This document shows positions 47,240 to 57,722 of a stretch of 64,000 nt of DNA, piece by piece. A program made the translations under genes and the position numbers. The DNA is from Hordeum vulgare subsp. vulgare (lineage: Eukaryota > Streptophyta > Magnoliopsida > Poales > Poaceae). The DNA lies in assembly GCF_904849725.1 (NCBI RefSeq), contig NC_058523.1, positions 171,722,689-171,786,688 on the forward strand, read 5' to 3'. The notes beneath the pieces were generated by a model. It was not told the DNA's origin. It did no database searches and worked only from the letters and a program-made list of their open reading frames with translations. Position 1 is the stretch's first letter; every line of letters starts with the position of its first letter.

Positions 47240-50200
47240 GTACTAATTCATCTACAGGATGACAAACCCAAGACTACTGAGTGGGTTCTTGATAGTGGCT
47301 GCACACATCACATGACTGGTGATAAAATCTTACTGATGAATATGCCACTAACTCCATCACCTCTGAAGCAAATCACATATGCTGACAAAGGTAAAAGCAA
47401 GGTATTGGGACTTGGCAAAGTGGCTATTTCCAAGGATAGGCATATGGACAAAGTGATGCTTGTTGAATCCCTTGATTTAACCTTATGTCAGTCTCGATGC
47501 TTTGTGATCTTGATATGATTGTTATCTTTGGTAGATATAGATGTGTAGTCATCATGGAATCTGACAGATCCAAAGTCTTCGAAGGTGTAAGAAGAGGGGA
47601 TTTGTACATTGTTGATTTCTCTACAGGTCCTCAACCAGCCACTTGCTTACTAGCAAAAACCTCAGAAGGATGGTTGTGGCACCGAAGACTCGGTCATGCA
47701 GGCATGAGGAATTTGCACACGCTCGCGAAGAAGAAGCATGTCATCGGCATCGAATCGGTCAAATTCCTCAAGGATCATCTCTGCGGTGCTTGTGAATCTG
47801 GGAAAATGACCAGATCCAAGCATCCCTCTAAGACTATCATGACCACTACACGTCCATTCGAATTACTTCATATGGATTTTTTTGGACCTACTCACTATGC
47901 CACACTAACCAATGCAACATCTTTATATGGCTTCGTCATAGTTGATGATTATTCCAGATATACTTGGGTGCATATCATAGTATATAAAACTGAAGTGCAG
48001 GAAATCTTAAAACGATTTTCCTCAAGGGCCTCGACGAACTTTGGCATCAAGATCAAACATATCAGGAGTGATAATGGAACTGAGTTCAAAAACACTGGTC
48101 TTGATGATTATCTTGATGAACTTGGTATTACTCATGAATTATCTGCTCCTTATACTCCTCAGCAGAATGGTGTCGTCGAAAGGAAGAACAGGACTCTGGT
48201 TGAAATGGCAAGAACTATGCTTGAAGAATATCAGACTCGTCGTCGTTTTTGGCCTGAAGCAATCAACACTGCATGCCACATCATCAACAGGGTATATATT
48301 CACAAATTCCTCAAGAAAACCTCATATGAACTCCTCACTGACAAGAAACGCAATGTAAGTTATTTAAAGTCTTCGGTGCAAAATGCTGGATTAGAGATCC
48401 TCACCAGAGCTCAAAATTTGCACCTAAGGCACATGAAGGTTTTATGCTCGGTTATGGAAAGGACTCGCACACTTACAGAGTCTTCAACAACTATCACAAC
48501 AAAGTCGTTGAGACTGTAGATGTGCGGTTCGATGAAACTAATGGCTCGCAAAGAGAGCAATTGCCTTCTGATCCAGATAAGCTATCTCCTCAGGAAGCAA
48601 TAAAGCTCAAGCCCACTGAAGACATTATCCCCACTGAGGAAATTGGTGAAGAAACGATCCCCATCACTGATGAAAATCAAGAAGATGCTCCTGAGGAAAT
48701 TGCACCAGCACCACTTCCTCACCCCAGACAAAATCCTCAACCAGCTCATCCAAGAATTGCTAAGTAGAACTTGACAAAATCCTCAAGGACATCAACGCGC
48801 CAGGTCCTCTCACTCGCTCAAAAGCTTCACACTTAGTTAACTTTTGTGGGCATTTCTCCTTTGTATCCATCACAGAACCCTCAAAAGTTGCTGAGACTTT
48901 TCTGGAACCGGAGTGGATCCAAGCTATGCAAGACGAACTTCTTCAATTCAAGCTGAATGACGTATGGGAGCTCGTCAAACGACCAGATCCTCGCAAGCAC
49001 AACATCATCGACACCAAGTGGATTTTCCGAAACAAGCAAGATGAGGACAGTCAAGTGGTGAGGAACAAGGCACGACTTGTAGCCCAAGGCTACACCCAGG
49101 TTGAAGGAATAGATTTCGATGAAACTTTTGCACCTGTTGCTAGACTTGAAGCTATTTGAATACTACTTGCTTATGCTAATCATCATAACATCGTTTTATA
49201 TCAAATGTATGTGAAAAGTGCGTTCCTCAATGGTAAGCTCGAGGAAGAAGTATATGTTGCTCAGCCCCCAGGTTTTGAGGATCCAAAGAATCCAGACAAA
49301 GTCTTCAGACTCAAAAAGGCTCTTTATGGTCTCAAGCAAGCCCCTCGGGCATGGTATGATACATTGAAGGAATTCCTCATGAAGAAAGGCTTCAAACCTG
49401 GTTCACTCGATCCAACTCTTTTCACAAAATCCTATGATAATGAGCTATTTGTATGTCAAATATATGTTGATGATATCATATTTGGCTGTACTGACAAACG
49501 ATACAGTGATGAATTTGCCTACATGGTGAGTGAAGAATATCAGATGTCCATGATGGGGGAGCTGAAATTCTTCTTAGGTCTTCAAATTTGTCAACAATGC
49601 AATGGAATCTTCATATCACAGGAGAAATACCTCAAGGATGTTCTGAGGAAATTCGACATGCATGAATGCAAAGGTGCCAAGACTCCAATGCCTACCAACG
49701 GCCACCTCGACACTGATGAAAATGGTAAAGACTTCGATCAGCAGGTATATCGTTCTATGATTGGTTCTTTATTGTATCTATGTGCATCTAGGCCAGATAT
49801 AATGCTTAGTGTTTGCATGTGTGCACGTTTTCAAGCAAAACCAAAGGAATCACACCATAAGGCTGTGAAACATATTCTTCGATACTTAGCTCACACACCA
49901 ACACTAGGATTATGGTATCCCAAGGGCTCCAATCTTCATCTGGTAGGGTATTCTGATTCTGACTATGCTGGTGATCGTGTGGATCGCAAGTCAAGTTCTG
50001 GCACATGCCACTTCCTCGGAAGATCACTAGTTTGCTGGTCCTCAAAGAAGCAGAACTGCGTATCACTCCCCACTGCCGAAGCTGAGTACATTGCTGCTGG
50101 TTCTTGCTGTGCTCAATTGCTATGGATGAAGCAAACCCTCAAGGACTACGACATCAACATGAAGAATGTGCCTCTCTACTGTGACAATGAGAGTGCTATC

Positions 50201-50416
50201 AAGATTGCATACAACCCAGTACAACACTCGAAGACCAAGCACATCCAGATTCGTCATCATTTTCTTCGGGACCATGTCCTCAAGGGAAATATCCTCATCG
50301 ACCATGTGAAGACTGATGATCAACTGGCAGATATCTTCACTAAGCCCTTGGATGAGAAAAGGTTTTGCAAGTTGCGGTGTGAGCTAAATATCTTAGAATC
50401 TTCAAATGTTTTGTAA
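47240..50416 (+). pseudogene. Sirevirus pol (protease, integrase, RT, RNase H), broken
   Basis: Protease WVLDSGCTHHMTGD with catalytic D-S-G at 47291. Frameshift near 47480. GAG-pre-integrase WLWHRRLGHAGMRNL near 47674. Integrase with D, D, E in MDFFGP, RSDNGTEF and VVERKNRT (about 47870-48190). A one-T loss near 48362 shifts the frame (KVFGAKCW continues in the next frame to 48767). A further change before 48926 enters [30 protein letters not shown], then TGA at 49157 (probably CGA to TGA). It continues at 49205 with ALYGLKQAPRAWY and the catalytic YVDD at 49463-49474. RNase H: GYSDSDYAGD near 49950 and a conserved IADIFTKPL-like end, DQLADIFTKPLD. Copia domain order. At least three frameshifts and two stops, so no full protein. 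Confidence 0.9.
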
Positions 50417-51756
50417 AAACATGCACACATCCTAACACTTATGCAAAGTTGATGCACACATGATGAATCGATTTTCTTCAACTAATGAAGAATGTCACTC
50501 TGAGTGTGAAGAAATTAACGAAGAAATTGATTCTCAGGGCCCTACGACAATTGTACGCGGCGTCTGTAATCAAAAATTCTTATATGGTGGGTCACGCCAC
50601 CGCCCAGTGTGAAATTCCTCAAGTTGATTTTCTTCAAATGTTCTATTCCCTCAAAATGTGTTTTTTCTTCAAAACAATTGTTCTTCATTGTGATGATTTA
50701 TCACAAAATCTTCAAAAACACTTGATGACTTTCATTTGACTAGATAGACTGTGATTTCAAGTCCTCAACAACATTCACTTATTGTTATTTCTTCAAGTTG
50801 CTATTTCTGCTAAGTGAATGTGATCGGACCCTACTTTCTCTCTATGCTATACTCATCCAGTCTATTCAATTCTTCATATGCGTTCTACTTGAAACTTTGT
50901 TCAAAATCCTCACTGCGTCCTTGTCAGCTGATGATTTTTAACAGAAATCCTCAAATCTTCAAAAATTATTTCTTTAATGCACAGTAACTGAACCCACTTC
51001 CCACGATCGGATAACCACGATCTCCATTATCTCCACCGCATCGTTCGGGAGCTACACGTGTCCTGCGGAGACATAGAGGCAGGGGCTGTTTGGTCCGAAA
51101 TTCTCGCGCCAACAATAACTTTTGGCTATAAATATATCATTATCCCCCTCGGCATACTCTTCTTCGCTCCATCGCTCTCCTGCCACAGCATACACCACCG
51201 AACCCTAGCTCCATCGCTGGTAGTCTTGTCGCCGTTGAGGAAGAGCTTCACTGCCACGACTTCTCCGTCGCCGGAACCGTGCCGGAGTCGGACCATCTTC
51301 GTCCGCCGCCGCCGTAGACGTCCTCTGTCGTCGGGTTAGGGTGCATTGGACACGCGACCGAAGAGCTTCTCCACACACACCTTTCTGTGTTCTTCGTGCG
51401 CACCTTCCAGGGTAAATAAATCCCATTTTTACAGCAAGTTAGATCTAAAATTTTACATCTTCTATGTGAAATCTGTTTTTCCTCAAGAAACGATAACCAC
51501 TTGATTCCTCAAACACTGCCTATCACCACATCATTGATGAACTATGCTAAGCATCTAAGATTTTCACGAGATTCCTCAATTGTGCGAATTTTCGGATCTG
51601 TACAACTCTGAAACCCAAGCACAGTATGCTTAGGAAAATTCCTCAACCACTGGTTATATTCCTCAAACTGTCAAACTTTTTCTTTTTCTTCAAATCTGAG
51701 AACGCATATGACCTCTCCAAATTCCTCGCAACTATACTCTGTTCACAGGTACACAC
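50417..51756 (+). promoter_or_regulatory. Spacer between pol and env-like gene with promoter-like structure
   Basis: No supported protein. TATAAATA at 51127-51134 is followed by a CT-rich, CCCTAGCTCC-containing leader that looks like a plant 5' UTR. A donor-like AGG|GTAAAT lies at 51412 and an acceptor-like TTCACAG at 51742-51748, nine bases before the env-like ATG (51757). I read this as an internal promoter with a 5'-UTR intron of about 337 nt (51412-51748). This is inference from motifs only. The 84- and 93-codon frames at 50485 and 51058 lack domains and I do not call them genes. Confidence 0.45.
51127..51134 (+). promoter_or_regulatory. Candidate TATA box for the env-like gene
   Basis: TATAAATA within GGCTATAAATATATC, about 630 bp upstream of the env-like ATG and about 290 bp upstream of the candidate splice donor. 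Confidence 0.45.
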
Positions 51757-54700
51757 ATGTCAGCTGATGAATCTCTCGGTTCTCATCACATTAACTCATT
51801 TGCAGTTTTTCTGGAAGAAAATCTTCAAGTCTCATCAGAATCCTCAAGAGTTCAATCTCATCAGCAAAATCCTCAACTGAAGGAAATGGAGGATGACAGA
51901 AAACAGAAGGGAGGAAAGAAACTTGAGCAAAACACAGTTGTGGATATCCCTGAGGATATTTACTTGGACTATTGCACGCCTGATGAAAATGAGACAATGG
52001 CCAAGAGAAAGATACGACAGCAGAAGATAGAACGCTGATGGGCGAAGGAATGGAAGGAATACAGGTTTGTGACTCCCAAATATGCGAAGAAATTTGCTCT
52101 GAAGCCCCCTGGCAGAAGGGCCCCACTTGAGGATCATCAAGTAGCACATCCCTCAAGCCTCATGACTATTGATGACTATCCAGATGAGAAGGAAAAGCAT
52201 CTGGCTAAGCTCAAGAAGCAGACAGAAGCTGCAGTGAGGAAATTCAATGAATCCTCAGCTGCTGCCTCAGCTGCTGCTTCCTCTGCCGCAGAAACCTCTG
52301 GGTCAGAAATTCCTCAAATGCAGTCTGTGCCATCAAAGCCAAGGGCTCCTAAGCCTCAAGAGAAGTCTGCTCAGACTTCAGACACAAAACCCTCAGCACC
52401 AAAACCTTCAACACCAAAACCATCAGCGCCAAAGCCCTCAGTACCAATCTCCTCAGCTCCCAAATCCTCATCTCCACCTCCAAAGCCTCAAGAGAAAACA
52501 GTACAGAAGCAAGTCATGAAGCATATGACCGCCAGCTCCAGCTCCTCACTCCCAGCTGCAACCAGCTCGGAGACAAAGTCTTCAACACCTCTTGCGAAGA
52601 CTTTGGTAACTGCTGAACGTGCAACTCTGCCCAGCCCCAGCAAAATCATCACCGTCCCATCTGCATCAGAGGGAAGTGATGAATTTGATGATGAAACCCT
52701 GCAAGCCATCATCAGAAACAAGCAGGAAAGAGTAGCTGAAGCATGGGGCAGTGCCATTCCTCTGGCCATGGACCCCAAGGTCCTCCTTGACTACATCAAC
52801 ATCTGGTATGAGGACCCAAACACTCCACTTGATGATTTGAAACTTCCCCCTGGCATTAGCCACATGGTGGCCACTTTCATCAATGAAACCAAGTGGAAAG
52901 AACAGCAGGCCAAGCAGGCCAAAGTTGCAAAGCTTAAAAAGGAGAAATTCCTCAAGAAGAATCTCCTCAACTTGACTCCTGATGCACTGGTATCAACACA
53001 GGCAGAGCTGAAGAAATTGACTGACAAGTACTCCAAGCTGTTAGATCGTAAGAGTCTCAAGAGCAATTTCATCAAGCTGGCCACTAAAGCTGTTGATGAC
53101 TACAACAAGAAGGCCGCACCCCGAGCACCAACTCCTCAGCCCTTGATTGAGGAGCCAGCAGATGAATCTGCTCATGATGAGGAAACTCCTCAAGCTGAGG
53201 AAGTACACCAAGAGCGTCGTGTTGATGAACCGGCTATTGAAGAAATCATCATGGAAACTCCAGCTGATGAATTTGCTGCAGCTGATGAGAATGCCCCTGA
53301 CCCAACTGCTTCATCAAAGCAGGCTGATGACTCTGTTCCAGCTGGTTCCTCAATACCAGATGAAGAATATGTAGAGAGAACCCCTTCACCAAAAGCTTCA
53401 AAGGTGAAGAAGATGACTCCGTCTGCATCAGACGTGAAGAAAACTAGGGCTGCTGAAAAGGAAGCCAAAAAGAGAAAGGCCTCCTCAGCAGAAGAAGAAA
53501 CAGAGGCAAAGCGCCTCAAAGCACTTGAAGAAACTGCTCCTGTGGACCCTGTGCCCCTGAATGTCGCTCCTTCCTATGAAATGGTCATCATTGATGATCC
53601 AGCGAAAAAGGCAGATGAGGAAATGAAAGATGCCACCTCTGAGGAACACACAGACGAGGAAATTCAGATACACGACAGTCCTCAGCCTTTCATTCCTCAG
53701 AAAGACAATGTTCAAGCATCAACTGCACCAGCTGATAAAACTGCCTCTGCCACAAAGCCAGCTGAGGAAGAACAAACTGAAAATCCTCAAGCTGATGAAA
53801 TTCAACACTCTGAGCAGAATCCTCAAGATGAGGAACAGGCTGATCCAACTCCTCCAACTGAGCAAGAAGAAGAAATTCCTCAGCCTGAAGCACAGCCAGA
53901 GCAAGCTCCTCAGCCTGACGCCCAGCAAGAACCATCTCCTCAGCCTGAAGTACCAGCTGCTGAAATTCCTCACCTTGAGGAAAATGCTGAGGAGAATGCA
54001 CCTGACCAAGACAATGCATTTGTCGAGCTCAACCCAGAGACTGCCATTGTTGTCTCCCCTCCTATTCCTCACAAAATCTTCAGCCAGTTCAGCGCCAGCC
54101 ATTCTCCAAGCGTCCAAAGTTTCAAAAGGAAAATTTCTTTGAAGAACGCATGTACTTCATTGGAGAGAACCCCTATGACAAACCTCAAATGAGGCATCTG
54201 AAGTTTTGGACTAGGACTCAGATGAATTACTATGCCTCTGTGCTATGTGGACGAAACAAGATATTCCAGCACATGCATATTCCTCATGTTGAACTTGAAG
54301 CAATACCGTGCCTGGAGCCAGTCCTCAGTGTACTCCATGATGCAGGTTTACTCCCAATGTGCTCCGACATATCTGACTGGAACAGCGAGCTAATTCTTCA
54401 TTTCTATGCCACTCTTCACATATCTGGCAACCCTGAAGACATTAACACTTGGGTGTTTGATTGGATGTCACAAAGCACTCACTACAAGGCTCCTGCTACT
54501 GAACTCCTCAGAGAACTGCCTATACCAATTCCCTCAGATGAGGCTGTGAAGCTTTATGGTGAGCGTGAGCTGCCAGATGGAATGATGGAAGTCCTCATGA
54601 AGCCTTTGGCTGAAGGAAAATCTCCGAGAACAACCTTCCTCGTCCACGAGCTCAAGTACGCAACCAGGTCTGTCTACAGAATCCTCTGCAGTGTGCTCGC

Positions 54701-55508
54701 GCCGATCAAAGGCCATGACGATGAAGATGTTGTAGGCCTCATGAAGAATATCCTATTCAACATCATTCATGGTATTCCTATAAACATCCATGATTTCTTC
54801 TTGAGGACTTTGGCCAACAATGCTATGTGTCCTTTTGATCACAAGATATATGCCCCATGGATCATGAGATTCATCAGGACAAGGACATGCATCAACTTCC
54901 ACGCTGATTTCCAAAACCATATGGGTTATATGCCTCCTATCCGGGTCAACAAGAAGACTTTTGAGTCCATTGAAGGAAAAGGAAAATCTGTGATTGACGA
55001 AGGCTGTAGGCCCCTTGATGGCCAATTCAGAAAGCCAGAAGCTTATTCTTCATGGGATGATACTGAGACTCGTCCGGCAAGCCCCGTTCCTCCTCGCGTG
55101 ATGAATACCAGAGAGCTCCTCCTCAGTCTTCACCAGAAGGTGGATCGCAACCACAAATGGGTCAAACGCCAGTTTGGTGCCATTGTGAAAACCCTCACTG
55201 GAACACAGAACTCTGTGAAGCTCAACCATCACTATCTGCATGAGGTTTTTGATCGCACCTGGGCTACACTTGCACATCTGAAGACTCAGACTGAGCTTGA
55301 AGAAATGGACTTTGAGCGAGACTTTGAATGGTCGTGGCCTCCCAAGAAGAAGTTGAGGCCTATTCTAGTGCCAGACCTTGAAGACAGCTCCTTTTCTTCA
55401 TTCCGCACTGCTGAAACTGATGAAGAACAGCTCGACACTGCTACCGGTCCAAGGAAGAAGACTACTCCCAAGAAGCATCACGGCTCTTCCTCAACCGCCA
55501 AGAAGTGA
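51757..55508 (+). pseudogene. Sirevirus env-like ORF, one stop and one frameshift
   Basis: Starts at ATG 51757 (MSADESLGSHHINSFAVF). TGA at 52036-52038 interrupts it, then the frame is open to 54192. A one-base shift near 54080-54110 leads into a frame open to 55508; intended length about 1250 codons. N-terminal half: Ala/Ser/Pro/Lys-rich with repeats of KPSAPKPS, a short folded block (AMDPKVLLDYINIWYEDPN; MVATFINETKWKEQQAK), then long Glu/Pro/Gln-rich low complexity. C-terminal half: compact alpha-helical-looking domain (KFWTRTQMNYYASVL; ELKYATRSVYRILCSVLAPI; IRFIRTR-like MRFIRTRTCINFHADF), similar in feel to plant-transposon protein domains of Athila ORF1 type (uncertain). I see no N-terminal signal peptide and no clear transmembrane helix, so the envelope role is by position only. 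Confidence 0.8.
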
Positions 55509-56032
55509 AGTCTTCACGGGCGTTAGTCCTCAGTTTGTCCCTTTTTGTCACTTGATGACAAAGGGGGAGAAACTTGAGAGTTAGTCTACAAGCGGGATAT
55601 TTTTGGGGCTTATGAACTATATTTAAGTTACAAACTCTTGGCTCTTCTAAAGTTTTTATGTAATGAGTTGTAACTTAAGCCCGATGGTACTCTGACGCTT
55701 TTGAACGTTTTTCTTCGCATGCTTATTCCTCAAGTTTTAATGCACGCATGCTGGAATTCGTCAGATAGCATTTGTCATCATGCATCTTCATTTTCTTCAT
55801 ATGATATGTCACATTTATGCATGATTTACAAGACTCAGGGGGAGATCTCCATGATATAAATCATCAATGTGCATTTGCTGAAAAAAGCAAAATCCTCAAG
55901 ATATGCACATCTTCAGGGGGAGTCTCTCTGAATCTTGATTTCAAATTCCTCAAATGAGTATTTACACTTCATATTTTTGATCCCTGTTGAAGACTTAACC
56001 TAATTGTCATCAACCACCAAAAAGGGGGAGAT
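55509..56032 (+). other. Sirevirus 3' untranslated region with repeated polypurine motifs
   Basis: Contains four GGGGGAG motifs: AAAGGGGGAGA (55560), CAGGGGGAGATCTCC (55836), TTCAGGGGGAGTC (about 55912) and AAAAAGGGGGAGAT (56019), the last directly before the 3' LTR and so the functional PPT. Repeated PPT-like motifs are a reported Sirevirus trait. No gene. Confidence 0.8.
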
Positions 56033-57462
56033 TGTAAGTGCATCTAGTGCCCGTTAGTGATTTTGGTGGTTTGAAGACTTATAGGTTAAGTATCTAATGT
56101 GTTTGTGAGTGTACACAAGATCTATAAGTCATTGAGGAGTTTGAGATATTTGAAGAATATCGACCCCTAAAAATATATGTCTTCAGTTGAAGAGATTGGT
56201 CTGAAGCTGAAGAAATGAATCGCGAGGAATCTGCGATGAAATTGATATTCCTCATGAAGATACTGATATTGAGAAGTCCGGTGGTTCCTGAAGAAAATCA
56301 CTCTGAAGAATTTGACGCGTGAAGATTTACACTTTCTGTTTTACTTTCTTCGCATTCGAGTAATAGGAACACCGTACTGTTAAAGGGGGTCGAAGTTACA
56401 CTATGGAATGAATTTCCTCATGATGCTCAACCCAAGCCTAATCCTACCAAAAGCCTCAAAGTGAGGAATATGAGTGACATGAGGACTCTCACACTTGAGG
56501 GTTCCGACCGTTTCGATAGCCACGCCAAGTCACTGGTATTATCCACTCCAACGGTCATATTACTTAAGGGCATTAGTGTCAAATCATGTCGGGATGCTCC
56601 CATGCTATAAATAGACACCCCCCACAACCACTAGCTGGTTGGCTGCTCCGTTAGAAACTGACACTTGTCATAAGAGCAACCCAATTCCTCAGAGCCTTCG
56701 AGAGTAATTCATCAGTGAGGAAATACACCATACACTGAAACCACAAACCAAACCTAGTGATTGAACATCACTGAATAAGTTGTTCCTGTGTGGGACTGAA
56801 GCCTTTTACCTTTGAGGACTGTGCATCCTCCAGACGGTTAGGCGTCATGGTCTAGAGCTTTCCAGCAGTCAATTGTGCATCGCCGGGTGACCAAGTTTGT
56901 GAGGGTTTGGAAGTCTGCCCTGAAGACTTACCACGAGTGTTGGGCGAGGACTGTGTGTCCTTAGCTCAAGGTGAATACGGTAGGGACTGTGTGTCCCGGG
57001 ACTGTGTGTCCCGGGACTGTGTGTCCTTTGGTTTCAATACCAAGCCGCTCCAAACCAGATGTACGACTATCACAGCAGTTGGAACTGGGTCATCAACGAC
57101 TGTCTTCACTAAGAAACGGGTTCTAATTCCTCAACTCCTTACTTTCCTCGTATTATGTGTTGATGACTTTCACTGCGACTGTTTGAAGAATTTGTTGAAG
57201 ACTTGCTCTGAATTTCCTCAACCCCAAATTCTTCACGTTAGTTAATCCTCATCTGTATTCTGCGTGCCTGCTCACAGTGCAATCTGTTTTCACATTCTTC
57301 ACTCTGAAAATCCGCTGTGGTGAAACTTTGCACTTCTGATCCTTTACTGTTTCCGCTGTAAGTTAGTCATCAGTGAGGAATTTCCTCAAAAGGAATTTCC
57401 TCAGTGATGAAATTCTAAAAATCTCATATTCACCCCCCTCTAGTCGATATAACGCACTTTCA
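56033..57462 (+). repeat. 3' LTR of the Sirevirus
   Basis: 1430 bp, with four copies of the GGACTGTGTGTCC palindrome (56948, 56984, 56999, 57014) and TATAAATAG at 56606-56614. Most of the length difference from the 5' LTR is the extra 15-bp palindrome unit. Confidence 0.93.
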
Positions 57463-57706
57463 GTTCTCAACTCTGGGGCGTATCTTTTGTTCCGATTTTT
57501 TTTTCCAGAAGTTTTATTCCATTTGGACACCGTTTAAAATCCTCCTCTGAAAAGGGTCAAAAACACGAAAAAACAAGAACTCAAACTTGGCACTGAGTTA
57601 ATAAGTTAGTCCCAAAAAAGATATAAAAGGCATACAAAACATCCAAAGTTTGACAAGATAATAGCATGGAACCATAAAAAATTATAGATACGTTGGAGAC
57701 GTATCA
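57463..57706 (-). repeat. 3' LTR of the non-autonomous element, second part
   Basis: Continues after the Sirevirus (57463-57467 is the duplicated GTTCT) and ends GTTGGAGACGTATCA. Together with the first part it gives about 1527 bp. Confidence 0.88.
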
Positions 57707-57722
57707 AGCATCCCCAAGCTTA
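57707..57722 (-). other. Polypurine tract of the non-autonomous element
   Basis: The minus strand reads AAGCTTGGGGATGCT directly before the 3' LTR. Confidence 0.7.

Larger units (their letters stand above)
43009..57462 (+). mobile_element. Sirevirus (Maximus-type Copia) with env-like gene, complete
   Basis: A 14,454-bp element with both LTRs (43009-44419, 56033-57462) and a perfect TSD GTTCT (43004-43008, 57463-57467). Order: LTR, PBS, gag, protease, integrase, RT, RNase H, 1.3-kb spacer with a promoter-like region, long env-like ORF, repeated polypurine motifs, LTR. Copia order plus a third gene after pol, the large gag and the LTR start TGTAAGTGCATCTAGTGCCC fit Sireviruses, and Maximus in Triticeae as I remember it. 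LTRs differ by roughly 2-3% by eye, so it is the youngest insertion of the nest. All genes carry a few stops or frameshifts. Confidence 0.92.
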
